Part shown: piece after piece, positions 11,158 to 21,392 of the stretch
How positions within the stretch are numbered: position 1 is the first letter of the stretch
Layout of the letters: the number at the start of each line of letters is the position of its first letter
From: Microthyrium microscopicum
Taxonomy: Eukaryota > Ascomycota > Dothideomycetes > Microthyriales > Microthyriaceae
Assembly (NCBI GenBank): GCA_010405405.1
Contig: MU004242.1
Location: forward strand, 162,748-226,747
Direction of reading: 5' to 3'
DNA length: 64,000 nucleotides
Notes under the pieces: model-generated
Told to the model about the DNA's origin: nothing
Database searches by the model: none
Seen by the model: only the letters and a program-made list of their open reading frames with translations
Position numbers and translations under genes: made by a program

Positions 11158-14100
11158 CTACCACCCCTCAAATATCGAATCCATCTTCTTCAGCAACTCC
11201 TCCTCCTTGACTTTACGTGACTTGGACAAATCATCCGGCGAAGGAGTGGGCTTCAACTGATTTAAGCTTGTCGATGAATTGGATACAGTCCCTTCCAATA
11301 CCGCCAAACCGGCAAACACTGTTTGCGAAATGTCCCTCGATATGATCCGTGGCTGCTTTTGGGTGAAGGAAGCAGAACCAGGTTTCTTCTTCCGTTCCAA
11401 TTTCGCTGCATTCAACAACGCATCCAAATCATCATCGTCAGTTCTCTGTGCCCTTTTTGCCGACACATCAGTATGCGGCTCCTTGACCAGGTGTCCCAGC
11501 TGCGCAATAGCCTCACTACGAGCACCCCAATCGACGTCTGCCTCTGATTCAGGAGCTTCACGAAGCAGCGACTCCAGATCATCTTCCCACTCAGCAAGCC
11601 TGTGGCCAGCTTTGGTTCGGACAGGGCGGGCCTTGGGCAGTGTACCTGCCGAGAGCAGGAATCTCAACATCCACGGATTCTTTATCGCTTGGTGAGCTGC
11701 TGCAGCGAGTTGCAGCTGTTGAGAACTTTCACGGTAGTCGGGCCGAACGGTTGGATATTGCACCATTCGCAGTTTGTGCGATAGCTTCAAGGCTTTATCT
11801 CTAGCAGCTCTGTATGCTTGTTCGCGGGAGCGAGACCTCATCATACCAACGACATGTCGTCGGATAGGAGGGCCTCTTGGGCTGAGATCAGAATTCACGC
11901 GATTTAATACAGGAGACGTAAGTACAGGAGTAAACCCATACTTGAGCATGCTGTGGTTCTGTTGCCACGGATTTTGATGCTTCGCCAATGATCGGAAACC
12001 CCTGGTCTTGCTCTTAAATCGTCGAACTTGGATGCTCAGCTTCGACCGTGGAGCAGTTCGCTCACGTCGAACTTTTATGCGTATCATCTGGCTTACAGAG
12101 GGGCCATTGCCGCGAACGACTAGCCTCACTGTGGGATCTGGGGAGGCAGTGCTGGCAAAATACTTCCGTGAGAGACTGCCATCTTGCTCCTGCTTGCGTC
12201 GCTTTGACCATGATCTGGTAAGTATAGCCTCGTCCGATAGAAGCTTATCATATGCGTGTTGGAACAAGATTCTGGCTTTTTTATAATAAGACTGCAGATG
12301 TTGCTTCGCGGCTGCTTGATATCGGCGGCGTCTGAGGTGCCGATCTGGCATTTTCCTGGAGACGATTGGCGGTCTGTGTATGGGATCGTACTTTGACAGA
12401 AGACTATTAACCTGCCTTATTGTGGTATGCTTACTCTCGGAATGGACAGAGGTGTGACGTGTGATTGACAGGAACTTGCCGGAACTGGGTGATGGCTTAC
12501 TATCGGATAGGCGTTTTGTTAGGTAACTGCCAGCTTGCCTTGGACTAGGAGACTCGGCATAGACAGAAGGTTCCTCTTTGTTTGTGTTGTGAAGGGAGAT
12601 CCGAGCTTTGGGTACCTTGTACATGGTTAAGGCAGGCTTAGAGGATGTATCAGGCCATGTGCGGTGCCTCCGGATGGTGTGAAATTTCGAGAGCGTCCGC
12701 GAGATCCGAAGTCTGGGTGCCTCATACATGGCAAGACCAGGCTTAGGAGACTTAGCAGGCCGTCTGCGTTGCTTCTGGATAGTGGGAGATGTCGGGAACT
12801 TCCGCACAGGGGGTTTCCCCAGGCCTGATGGTACTTTGCGTTGCAAAAGAGCGGAAAAGATATGCTCTTTCAGCTTGGGATGGGAGGCTGGCCAAAGAAC
12901 AGAAGCCGCATCAACGAATCGGCTATCAACAACAGCTTCGTGTTTTTCAATAATTCGCACAAAAGGCATAACTGTGATTTCGGTGACCCAGGCCTTTGCG
13001 TTGCTGCTGGGTGGAAAGCTGCCAATAACAAGATCTTCTGTATTCTGTTGATTCCACGAATTATCAAGCGGGAACCAGTTAAGATCGAAGTTCTTAGAAT
13101 AAAACGGGTCGTTGAAGAAAGCTATGCTCTCAGGCTTCAATGGTTTGAAATTCGAATCCTGGGTATCAATCTCTTGAGTTATATCCAAATTTTGGGCAGA
13201 AGAAGATGAAGGACTATCCATCGTAATATCTTTGCCAAGATGAAGCATGTTGCCCAGACTACACTGTCTCCAGGATAGATCTGCCGTCTTGTCGAGAAAG
13301 GATGTGTCATTCTTTGGTAGAGCAGGCTGTGATAGTTGCGAATGAAATTCTAAAGGCATGTCCTGTCCCTTTTTAATCGGTGAGCCTTTTGAGATGGAAA
13401 ACTGTGTCTTCCGTTTCTCGATATTTTCAACCAGCGTATGTTTACGCAAGACCAGATGAGTAAGACCTTTTTTTATGATCATGCGCCTTGGTTGTTCAAA
13501 GAGCTCCAGATGTGGAATTATTGGTTCCTGAGTGTTGGGTTGATTCTTAGTTGCCTTCAACGCTTTTCGCATCTCCTTCCGCATCTTATTCCGTTCCTTG
13601 AGTCTTTCGAATCTCTGTTCCATTAACTGTGGCACCGGCCTTTTCCACATGGCCATATTGTGCTCTGTTGCACGGGGTGCACGTGGTTTTCTGATCTCCA
13701 AAAGATTTGTTGTCGTTGAAATTTTGAACCGCTCCGATGGTCGCTGCTGACCGAGTTGGTATTGACTTCCATTTGCAATCAACGACTGTTTCTCAAGCGC
13801 TTCGACGCGCAATTCCGTGCCTTCTCCTTCCTCGTGTTTTTCAAAGAGCTCACGTTTCTCTGCCACGGATGGTTTTGCTGCCTTCTTAAGCGCATGGTTA
13901 AACAAATGTGCAGTCCGGGTGGGCATTTCAGCTGTTGCATGTCGTATGATGTTCACGACTGGCACTTCGACTTGTCCTGAATTCAATTCGTGGCTTTCAA
14001 CGGCAGAGAAACCATGCTGCTTTGTCGGCAGGTTTTTTGTGGACCACTTGGAAATCTTAGGAGTTGGGTTGGCAGTTGTGTTGACTACTTCAATAAAACT

Positions 14101-14292
14101 GTCAAGCCCTCTCCAAGCTTCCAGTGACCTTCTCGCTGCAGCCGCATTTTGACTGTCGGGTTTCTTCTCGATCATTTGACTTGAATGCTTGAGCGACTTC
14201 ATGATCCAAGATTGCCACCGTTGCTTGATTTTATCCCTTTCAGACTGCAGGTCATTAGATGGTGAGTCCTTAGACACCAAGTCCTTAGACAT
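11158..14292 (-). CDS. Large basic ORF, in frame after the poly(A) polymerase stop, 1044 codons
   Basis: I do not recognise a domain. The frame is uninterrupted for 1044 codons from ATG 14292. It is Lys/Arg/Ser-rich with predicted-disorder character, has clusters such as KERNKMRKEMRKALK, an internal repeat (AMYEAPRLRIS near residue 525, TMYKVPKARIS near 558), a more ordered stretch around AWVTEITVMPFVRIIEKHE (near 430-450) and an acidic-helical tail ending KKMDSIFEGW. Its ATG is only 24 nt beyond the stop of the poly(A) polymerase and in the same reading frame, and the eight codons between are open (LGDGDEDS). It may be a C-terminal extension reached by readthrough, the second half of a broken fused gene, or an independent gene with its promoter inside its neighbour. 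Confidence 0.8.
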   Translation of the reverse strand: MSKDLVSKDSPSNDLQSERDKIKQRWQSWIMKSLKHSSQMIEKKPDSQNAAAARRSLEAWRGLDSFIEVVNTTANPTPKISKWSTKNLPTKQHGFSAVESHELNSGQVEVPVVNIIRHATAEMPTRTAHLFNHALKKAAKPSVAEKRELFEKHEEGEGTELRVEALEKQSLIANGSQYQLGQQRPSERFKISTTTNLLEIRKPRAPRATEHNMAMWKRPVPQLMEQRFERLKERNKMRKEMRKALKATKNQPNTQEPIIPHLELFEQPRRMIIKKGLTHLVLRKHTLVENIEKRKTQFSISKGSPIKKGQDMPLEFHSQLSQPALPKNDTSFLDKTADLSWRQCSLGNMLHLGKDITMDSPSSSSAQNLDITQEIDTQDSNFKPLKPESIAFFNDPFYSKNFDLNWFPLDNSWNQQNTEDLVIGSFPPSSNAKAWVTEITVMPFVRIIEKHEAVVDSRFVDAASVLWPASHPKLKEHIFSALLQRKVPSGLGKPPVRKFPTSPTIQKQRRRPAKSPKPGLAMYEAPRLRISRTLSKFHTIRRHRTWPDTSSKPALTMYKVPKARISLHNTNKEEPSVYAESPSPRQAGSYLTKRLSDSKPSPSSGKFLSITRHTSVHSESKHTTIRQVNSLLSKYDPIHRPPIVSRKMPDRHLRRRRYQAAAKQHLQSYYKKARILFQHAYDKLLSDEAILTRSWSKRRKQEQDGSLSRKYFASTASPDPTVRLVVRGNGPSVSQMIRIKVRRERTAPRSKLSIQVRRFKSKTRGFRSLAKHQNPWQQNHSMLKYGFTPVLTSPVLNRVNSDLSPRGPPIRRHVVGMMRSRSREQAYRAARDKALKLSHKLRMVQYPTVRPDYRESSQQLQLAAAAHQAIKNPWMLRFLLSAGTLPKARPVRTKAGHRLAEWEDDLESLLREAPESEADVDWGARSEAIAQLGHLVKEPHTDVSAKRAQRTDDDDLDALLNAAKLERKKKPGSASFTQKQPRIISRDISQTVFAGLAVLEGTVSNSSTSLNQLKPTPSPDDLSKSRKVKEEELLKKMDSIFEGW

Positions 14293-14312
14293 CGAGTCCT
14301 CATCACCATCAC

Positions 14313-14319
14313 CTAGTCA
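14313..14319 (-). promoter_or_regulatory. TGA-CTA-G stop context, candidate readthrough site
   Basis: On the - strand the poly(A) polymerase frame ends CCG TGA CTA GGT. UGA followed by CUA (best with G next) is the established high-readthrough context of eukaryotic mRNAs, used by human AQP4, MAPK10, LDHB and MDH1 and by fungal peroxisomal isoforms. Here the frame downstream stays open for 1052 codons. Recoding itself is inference. Confidence 0.5.
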
Positions 14320-16977
14320 CGGACTTTGCGGCGATTCGTCCGACAGGGCTGAAGATTGCTGTGTTTTGGAGGTAGCAGTGTTGTTATTTGAACCATTCTT
14401 GCTGGAAAGATCGGAATCCTTGAACCGAAGCCCGCCCTTTTCATTGCTGAATCGAATAAGACTGCGAGCAATGCGGGCTCTTCGTCGTTGGCCTTGATGA
14501 TTGCGTGTCCACGGCGACGATGAAAACTGCCGTCGCTGCTCTATCGAACCAGTCACCTGCGATTGTGTGCTCGCAGATTGTGTACTTGTCGGCGGTGCTT
14601 GAAACGGGTCCGGCACAATTTCCAACAATGAGGTGTCTGTCAGCTCTTCAGGATTGTCAATCGTCTCCAAATCTTGGAAGCCATCATCCGGCACCTGACT
14701 AGCTACGCTGGTTTTGTCCTCTGGTATATCCTCAAGTGAGAGAATTCGTTCGTTTGTCTTCAACTTTCCATCGTGCACGAGTCCCCGCCCATACTCCTGG
14801 CCACGCTGACGATCTTTCGAGAAAGTGGCATGATAATCGCCTAAAGCTGTATCCAAGAAAGTTTGTAGGCCATCACCCTGCTCTGAGAGTTCCAATTTTC
14901 CAGTAAGGTCCTTGTGCAGAAATCTGAAAGTGGCAGCGATGTGTTTCCATTCAAAGGTCTTGTGGCCCAGATCGTTGTGTTTGTCGGCCGGATCTTGGAT
15001 GCAAGGCAGAAATTGCATAGTTGGATTGGCCAAAGTAAGCTCAGCGAGAGCATGTTCATAGCGCTGCTCGTTTGTGTTTGGGTAAGGTAGGGGTGGAATG
15101 TCGGTGACTTGCTTCAACTTTGGTCTCAGAGTTCCTAGCGGAGAAGCACAAACTGCCAGATGGTAAGTATCGAGATTGCCCCAGTAATCCAGATATTTCA
15201 GCAAGTTTTGTGTGAGACCAGTATTTGCCGAATCCTGGAGTTTGAGAGTGGTAGCAACCATTACGACCAAAGGATACGAACCAAGGCCCCCAGAGAAAAC
15301 ATCGGTCAGACCACGGATATGGAGCATAGACTTGATGAAAGCATACATGGGTCGAAAATGTGCATGTTTTTGATAGCCCTTGACCAGAGAAATTGGGATT
15401 TTACTGGTGTTGCATGCGACAACCTGAACAAGAACCCCGGAACGCTTATGCACAGTCGTAATCAATGGGTATCTGGCATACACAAGTTTTGGCCAAGTGA
15501 ATCCTTGTTTAGGCAAATTGGTTCCGATAGCACGTAGCAATTTGAAGGCTTTGAGTTTGGCAGCCCTGCTGGGAGACCACCATGTCTCGGAATTATTCTT
15601 GTCGTAAACTCGGATATCAACATCGGATGTCGCAAGTGCAGTACCAGTGACAGTAGACCCAAATATTTGAGACTTGTACTGTCCACCTGAAGCATATATC
15701 TTTTTGGAAACCAGGCTGACAGTTGTCTTGATTATGTTGGCGACTACCAGCCGACTAGCAGCTTCTTCAGTGGTTGGGTACGCATACTGGGAGAATTGTT
15801 CGATTTCAGCCTCCAGCCCGGCAGTCCCTTTGAGAGGACTGTCGTCTGTAAGCCAAGGATATTGAGGGAGATCTTCAGTGACTGCATCGGGCAATGCGCG
15901 TGGCTGTACGGCAAGTCCAGTATAATCCAACTGGCTATTGTTTTCTTCTGAATTGCTAACTGTTGCAACAATTTTCGAGGCGTCGATATCGCCATAGAAG
16001 CTGAGATGACCAAACACGGCCTGCCCCTTCTTGAATTTTGCAAAAGGGGATTTTATATGGCTTTGCCCACTATCATCTCGAGATATAGTTCTGTACGATA
16101 TAGGCACTCGTTGTGTCTGAATTTTCGACCCGTTGAACAGCGCTTCTGATGGAGGACCAAGAGCGGCGTTGCCATCAGTCTGGTCGAGGAGCTTTGATAT
16201 TTTCGAAGGCGCCCCAGGTACTGTCGGAGTAGTATCAAGGGTTTCATTACGACCATACTCGTTGTGATTGGTATAGTATAGTACTCGCTTCATAGGACTT
16301 TCAGGATTCTTGGGTCTCGTATTTCCATTAAGAGGTCTTATAACTCCATACGAGCTTTTGGCACCTCGCGCGGGAGGTGAAGCAGGTTGGTTGTCGGGTT
16401 CGATAATACTTCGCATAGACTGTGACGGCTGGTTCCAGAAAAGTGAGAATTGATCAGTCTTCCCATCTAAGAGTTTTGCACGCATAGGTACAGTTTGAGC
16501 CGTGGAGCCTTCATCTTTTGGTAAAAGAAGTTTGCGCACTGGTTTCTTTACATGAATTGATGATTTGCCCAACAAGAGCTTACGATCAAAAGTGTTCTTC
16601 ACGCTGCCATCTGATGGGCTCTGGTGAATTGGGGATGACAAATGCCGCTCGGATGATGTAGCATATTTCTTCTTCCGTGTCTCTGTAGACCCCCTTGCAG
16701 TTGATAATCTTGTGCTTTCCCGTTTTTCTTTGGGCGCGGGTTGACTGAGCCGGTTTTTCTGTCGCAGTTCTTGAAGAGCTTGGAGGAGTCGACCGCCCGT
16801 GGCAGTACTTGCTACCTGTGTATCGTCGCTGCCTTGAACATGAGTCGCCGACTGGGAGGCATAGTAACGAGCGAATGATAGGGGTTTGGGATTGTGTATG
16901 AAGATATCACGAAGGGCGTGATGAAGGCTAAAGGCATTGATGGACAGGCAAGCCGCCTGGTGGCGAGCAAGCGGCAT
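14317..16977 (-). CDS. Mitochondrial non-canonical poly(A) polymerase, 886 aa
   Basis: Nucleotidyltransferase of the Cid1/PAPD1 class, expected to add A tails to RNA in mitochondria. The N terminus is rich in Arg/Ser/His and lacks acidic residues (MPLARHQAACLSINAF, then FARYYASQS), a good matrix-targeting sequence. The catalytic domain starts near residue 435: GSTVTGTALATSDVDIRVYD has the GS motif and the first two catalytic Asp (DVD). The central domain follows with YAFIKSMLHIRGL and GGLGSYPLVVMV near 560-585, and a PAP-associated segment with ..EWKHIAATFRFL. The first 400 residues and last 100 are low complexity. No introns. The gene is divergent from DENND6. The stop is TGA-CTA-G (see separate entry), and the next ORF continues in the same frame. 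Confidence 0.88.
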   Translation of the reverse strand: MPLARHQAACLSINAFSLHHALRDIFIHNPKPLSFARYYASQSATHVQGSDDTQVASTATGGRLLQALQELRQKNRLSQPAPKEKRESTRLSTARGSTETRKKKYATSSERHLSSPIHQSPSDGSVKNTFDRKLLLGKSSIHVKKPVRKLLLPKDEGSTAQTVPMRAKLLDGKTDQFSLFWNQPSQSMRSIIEPDNQPASPPARGAKSSYGVIRPLNGNTRPKNPESPMKRVLYYTNHNEYGRNETLDTTPTVPGAPSKISKLLDQTDGNAALGPPSEALFNGSKIQTQRVPISYRTISRDDSGQSHIKSPFAKFKKGQAVFGHLSFYGDIDASKIVATVSNSEENNSQLDYTGLAVQPRALPDAVTEDLPQYPWLTDDSPLKGTAGLEAEIEQFSQYAYPTTEEAASRLVVANIIKTTVSLVSKKIYASGGQYKSQIFGSTVTGTALATSDVDIRVYDKNNSETWWSPSRAAKLKAFKLLRAIGTNLPKQGFTWPKLVYARYPLITTVHKRSGVLVQVVACNTSKIPISLVKGYQKHAHFRPMYAFIKSMLHIRGLTDVFSGGLGSYPLVVMVATTLKLQDSANTGLTQNLLKYLDYWGNLDTYHLAVCASPLGTLRPKLKQVTDIPPLPYPNTNEQRYEHALAELTLANPTMQFLPCIQDPADKHNDLGHKTFEWKHIAATFRFLHKDLTGKLELSEQGDGLQTFLDTALGDYHATFSKDRQRGQEYGRGLVHDGKLKTNERILSLEDIPEDKTSVASQVPDDGFQDLETIDNPEELTDTSLLEIVPDPFQAPPTSTQSASTQSQVTGSIEQRRQFSSSPWTRNHQGQRRRARIARSLIRFSNEKGGLRFKDSDLSSKNGSNNNTATSKTQQSSALSDESPQSP

Positions 16978-17566
16978 ATAGATAATGAAAAGAAGATCAG
17001 CAACGCAGTGCCATGACCCAACAAAAGAATTGATGCTCTACTACCGCGCTGTGCTTGTCAAGGAGGAATCAGAAAATTTGGATATGTACTCGGTAGTCCA
17101 GTCGCTGAACTTGGAGCTTGAGAAAAGATTTAGGAGAGCTTGGGCTAGTGAGCTAGTCTGAATACGCTCTAGCGCAAAGTATTGTAAAATATAGACCAAA
17201 GGGTACTAGTACGACATATGCCAACTCACTCAGATGTCCAACACCATCTCTTGCTTCACCACTACTGCATCAATAATGCTCTCGCCAGCCCGTTTAGCCT
17301 ATCTCGTTAGACTAAACCCAACCTACGCTCTGACTTGCTGCCGTTGCGCCTCAAATATCTGACTGGGCGACTTTGAGCCGCCTGTCAGCCAATTGGACTG
17401 GCCATCTTAAGCAGCCTGTCATTTCCCCTGACTGGGTGTATAACTGTAGATTTATTTTCTCATTTCAGTACAAAAGACTACCTTGACTGCTTGAAAAGCC
17501 CTCGTAGCGCTTTCATGTTTTTTACCAATTTCATACAAGTCTTGGAAAGTCTCCAAATTACGTTTC
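16978..17566. promoter_or_regulatory. Divergent promoter of the poly(A) polymerase and DENND6 genes
   Basis: Gene-free 589 bp between two outward-facing genes. A mix of AT-rich and CT-rich sequence; TATTTTCTCATTTC-type pyrimidine runs occur near 17450. No specific factor site is claimed. Confidence 0.5.
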
Positions 17567-19402
17567 ATGGCCGATATTCAAACTCTCAATGGAAAATACT
17601 CTCAGTCCACTTTACGGCAGTGGATTCTTTGTTTGTATGCTAGCTTCAACATCGACACGCTGATGCACCTGCTTACTTGTAATTATTAGTGTAGTATGCA
17701 ACTTCAACGTCGATATTGGTAGGTTGTTCCTTGATACAATAATGGTATCTGTAACAATTTTCCCCATCTACCTCCATAATATTTCTACGTAGACCAAACT
17801 AACTTCATAGCAGGACCTGAAGTTGAAGTCGTATATCCCTCTGACACACCATTTTCAGCTGTAGACCTTTCTACTATATGTTTCGACAGTTTTCCTGAAC
17901 GGCACGATGGCGAAATCACTGAAGACATGTACTATAATTTCACATTGAGAAACAACTCGCCTGATATCAATTTGACTTCACCATCACCACCCTACGGAAG
18001 TCCTGAATCATTCCATGGCGTTACAGTCTTTAGACAAGAGTATGATGGCTCTAGCAAGAGACGGTTCAATCAAAAGAGCCTGGTCATAATATCCAACCAC
18101 GAATTCTCTTCATTCTTTATGAACCTCCTAAGAGTCATCGTCACTGGAAGTAATATCGGCGACATCACGAGGCTCGAGTCTGCTTGTGCCCAGATTGAAG
18201 GATGGCCACCTCCAAGAATCGGAACTCAAGAACTCCCTTTTCTTGGGGGTAAGATGGTTCTCGAAATGTACGTCTATTCTACTTACCCCTATATCCAACT
18301 AACAAGTTTCAGCCCACCATATCAATCATTTCCCCTCTCAGGGCTCCCGTCTCCATTATCAGCAAGCACTTCACTCCTTTCTCATGTATCTGCCTACGAG
18401 CCAACCGAGAACTGGCCCTCTCTACTCCCGCTCCTGCACTCCCCAGCAACTCTCTACATCCTCTACGAACGCCTCCTTCTCGGCGACCCCATTATTGTCC
18501 TCGGCACGTCCCCATCCCACGTCTCCGCCATCATAACCGCCCTCACCGACCTAATCCGCCCCATCCCCTACGCCGGCACCATACGCCCCTATCTACCCAT
18601 GCAGTCCACGGGCCTCATGGGTGAAGCCGCTCTCTTCGACCCATCAGCCTACACCACCCCTTACATCGCCGGCATAACGAACCCGTTCCTTCTCCAACGC
18701 CTCTCCACACCCAATATACCAAACATCAGCACACCATACATCCTCGCACTATCCTCGCCACCAACCGCACCCAATCTCAATGCACCAAACACAACCACGC
18801 CATCCAGCGGCTACTCCATTCTCCATCCCTCACGCAGTCTACGCCACCGCCATTCTTCTAGGAGGATAGACGTCCCAGGCACACCGATAAAAAGCCAACC
18901 AAAACCAATCCACCACCTAAAAGCAGACCGCACATTCCTCACCGCTCTATCCGACGCACACTCCGGCGATGCCAGTGCAGCGCTAGGAGTACGCAGACAT
19001 TTCGCTGATTTGACAGCGAAGTTACTCGCGCCCGCGAACCGGTTCCTTGCGACGGGGGCGGATGCTAGTGCCGCAATCGCAGTCAGCCAAGCGAGCGGAG
19101 CGAGTCAAGTGAGAGGAGTGAAAGTAGTGAACAATGAGGGTGAAGCGATGGGCTATGAAAGCAAAGTAGAGATTCAAATGGCAGTTGAGGCAGGCGAAGT
19201 CTCAAATTTCAGCGTCGATGCCTTTCTCCTCGCTCTTGAATCCCAAGTGCCAGCACCATTTGTGGGGCAGACAGTACGCGGACGGCAGCGGTCGCGGGAT
19301 GCGTTTTATGCGCGGTTTTGTGCGAGTGGGAACTTTGAGGCGTGGTTGGAGTTGAGGAGGGCTAATGAGCGGTTGGGAGGAGCTGGGTTGTTGGGTGGAT
19401 GA
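17567..19402 (+). CDS. DENN-domain protein, DENND6 family
   Basis: Probable guanine-nucleotide exchange factor for a Rab GTPase in endosomal/Golgi traffic. Four exons (17567-17634, 17690-17718, 17814-18267, 18313-19402) give 546 aa. The spliced start MADIQTLNGKYSQ leads to WILCFVVCNFNVDIGPEVE, the same layout as human DENND6A (WVLGFCVVRFDLEQG). Further matches are SICFDSFPE-like sequence, LEIPPYQSFP at exon junction 3/4, LYILYERLLLGDPIIV, LIRPIPYAGTIRPYL and IAGITNPFL, all DENN core positions. An insert of about 70 residues (Pro/Asn/Ser-rich, 18720-18900) follows the ITNPF motif. The last intron is only 45 nt. The first third of exon 4 is strongly C-rich at silent sites and the end G-rich. 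Confidence 0.88.
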
Positions 19403-19829
19403 ACTGGATAGTTTGATGTCAAAGAATTATAGGGGGAGGATGTGTCTGGGTAATGGGGTTGTACAAGGAAGAGGTGATGGATTTAATGCAAGAAGGGATA
19501 CTACGTTACGCTGTGCCTGATGATTATGAGTTATGATTTACGTTTTTGCACGGATGGAGATGGGCATGTCGTGTGTAGATCATGGAGTAATGACATTTTC
19601 CCTGATCTACTGAAGAAAGCTGTATAGAGGAGTGTCTTGTGAAAAATTGCAACGTTCTTCCAGCAGTCGTGGAACTTGGTCATGGACATTGATATGAATA
19701 GACTATAGGTACTAGTAGTTCAGGAATTAATTTATGAGATACCTCTTATCGTATCAAAAGTCGATGGAGGTAAAAGTACTATTTATACTAATCAAGCGTA
19801 CAGTGCTATGAACAGAATATTCAGGGTAT
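19403..19829. other. Intergenic region, convergent 3' ends
   Basis: No gene seen. Contains the 3' flanks of the DENND6 and Prp3 genes; AT-rich toward the right. Confidence 0.5.
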
Positions 19830-21392
19830 CTATGCCGATGAAGTCTTAGCCAAAGTCCACAAATGTTCCATCTTGAACCGAGAAAGAACATCTTTCGCCT
19901 GCGAATCAGACTCTACATCCCGAAAAGATCCCCATTTCTTGATCGTCCGATTTCGAATGAGTCCCTGATGTAGTAAAGTGCAAGTATTATCCTGCTCTTT
20001 TTCATCATCTGGGAACGCATCGTTCTGGACTTCTCCCTCCCCTCTAAGAATAGCCTGCCACTTGGTCCGATTAAGTAGAAGATGCTTTAGCTTCCGCGTT
20101 GAGTGATCACCACCTTGTATGACACAGAGGGTGAGACTCGGAGCGACTATGCAAACTCCTGTGACATCGCTATACTGCTTGGCGTTCATATCGATCTTGA
20201 ACTTGTGTTTCCCAAGTAACTGATCTTTGCCGAGCGCGATCTTGTATACTGAAACGTTGAGACCCATGGCGGCATTCTCCTTTGCCTTCTGTGCGATCTT
20301 CGCGGCCTTTTCCTCCTTTGTGAGCTGGCGGGACGCATTTGCTTCCAGATGAGTGTCTTTGCGTTCTGCGACCTGCTTGTTTACCATTGCCTCCACCGCA
20401 GTTGGATCTTTGACAGCCATATCGCCGTATACCCTCATGACATTGCTGTGCTTGATCTTGGGTGCCGGTGTAGGCATGAGACCTAACCGAATCTTTGCTT
20501 GCTCTTCTCGATGTTCCTCGGCTCTTCGTATCCGTCTCATCTTCTTCGTCTCTTTCTTCGTTAGCTTCAAAGCAGCCGGTTTTAGTGTGATATATTTCTC
20601 CTGTGGAGGTTCAATCATAATAGGATGAACCACCAGCTTGGATATGAACTCGTTGTTTTCGATGCCAGCTTGCAGACCTTCATCCCAGAACTCGACTTCC
20701 GGGGGCATTGCGACAGTAAAAGCCTGTATTTCAGCACTTTCATCAACACCAGCCTTGGTGACTGATGCTTGAATGCGCTTTTTCATAGCATCAATTGCAG
20801 CCTTCCTCCGCATCTCGTTTGCAGCTTGCATCGCAGGTCTAGCATGCAAATTGTGATTAAAATGGAGCGTTCGCTTGGTTCTTCCACCTGGTCCGGGTCC
20901 GACTTCGCTAAGATATGGATTTGATCTCTCATCCTCCTTTGCCTGTGGTTTCGGTTTCGCATCGTATCTAGCCGTCTTGGCACCATCTTGTGTATCTGCC
21001 AACAACCGCGGATGTATGCCAATAGACAAGCCTCCTCTGCCTCCCGATCTCGAAATGTCATCCGTTTCTGGCGGTGGTGGAGGAGGTTGTGCGCCCCATG
21101 AATTTGGTTGTGCAGCTGGTCTTGGGGGAGGGTCATCTCCTTTCGCTCTGGCAGTCGCTGCCGCAACTCTAGCCTTTAGTGCTTCTACGCGTTCGCGGGC
21201 TAGTTCAGCTGCGGTCTTGGGTGGTGCGGGAGCGGCGGCTCCATTCGAACCGTTTGCGCCATTTGCGAGTCCTTTAGCAGCTTTTTGTGCTTCGAGACGG
21301 GCCTTGACTTCCTCGGCGCGTTTGCGGGCTTCGGCGATTTGTTGTTGGATATCTACTGGCGCCGGTCTTTTACTCGGGACTGCGGAAGACAT
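19830..21392 (-). CDS. PRP3: U4/U6 snRNP protein Prp3
   Basis: Component of the U4/U6.U5 tri-snRNP, needed for spliceosome assembly in the nucleus. One exon, 520 aa; ATG 21392 (MSSAVPSKRPAPVD) is preferred to a Met 33 codons upstream because the extension is not conserved-looking. Parts: a Lys/Arg/Ala helical N terminus (QQQIAEARKRAEEVKARLE), a Pro-rich linker with GGRGG, the PRP3 domain from about residue 195 (RTKRTLHFNHN, PEVEFWDEG, KKETKKMRRIRRAEE), and the C-terminal DUF1115 domain from about 385 (ending WTLAKTSSA). Some 160 residues shorter than human PRPF3, as usual in fungi, since the PWI domain is absent. Divergent from Sec24. Confidence 0.94.
   Translation of the reverse strand: MSSAVPSKRPAPVDIQQQIAEARKRAEEVKARLEAQKAAKGLANGANGSNGAAAPAPPKTAAELARERVEALKARVAAATARAKGDDPPPRPAAQPNSWGAQPPPPPPETDDISRSGGRGGLSIGIHPRLLADTQDGAKTARYDAKPKPQAKEDERSNPYLSEVGPGPGGRTKRTLHFNHNLHARPAMQAANEMRRKAAIDAMKKRIQASVTKAGVDESAEIQAFTVAMPPEVEFWDEGLQAGIENNEFISKLVVHPIMIEPPQEKYITLKPAALKLTKKETKKMRRIRRAEEHREEQAKIRLGLMPTPAPKIKHSNVMRVYGDMAVKDPTAVEAMVNKQVAERKDTHLEANASRQLTKEEKAAKIAQKAKENAAMGLNVSVYKIALGKDQLLGKHKFKIDMNAKQYSDVTGVCIVAPSLTLCVIQGGDHSTRKLKHLLLNRTKWQAILRGEGEVQNDAFPDDEKEQDNTCTLLHQGLIRNRTIKKWGSFRDVESDSQAKDVLSRFKMEHLWTLAKTSSA

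Noticed and set aside
14237-14323. Intron that would fuse the poly(A) polymerase and the following ORF
   Set aside because: The GTCCGT...CTGCAG pair (80 nt) is plausible in signals but shifts the frame and meets a stop at once; other nearby donors give lengths that are not multiples of three.
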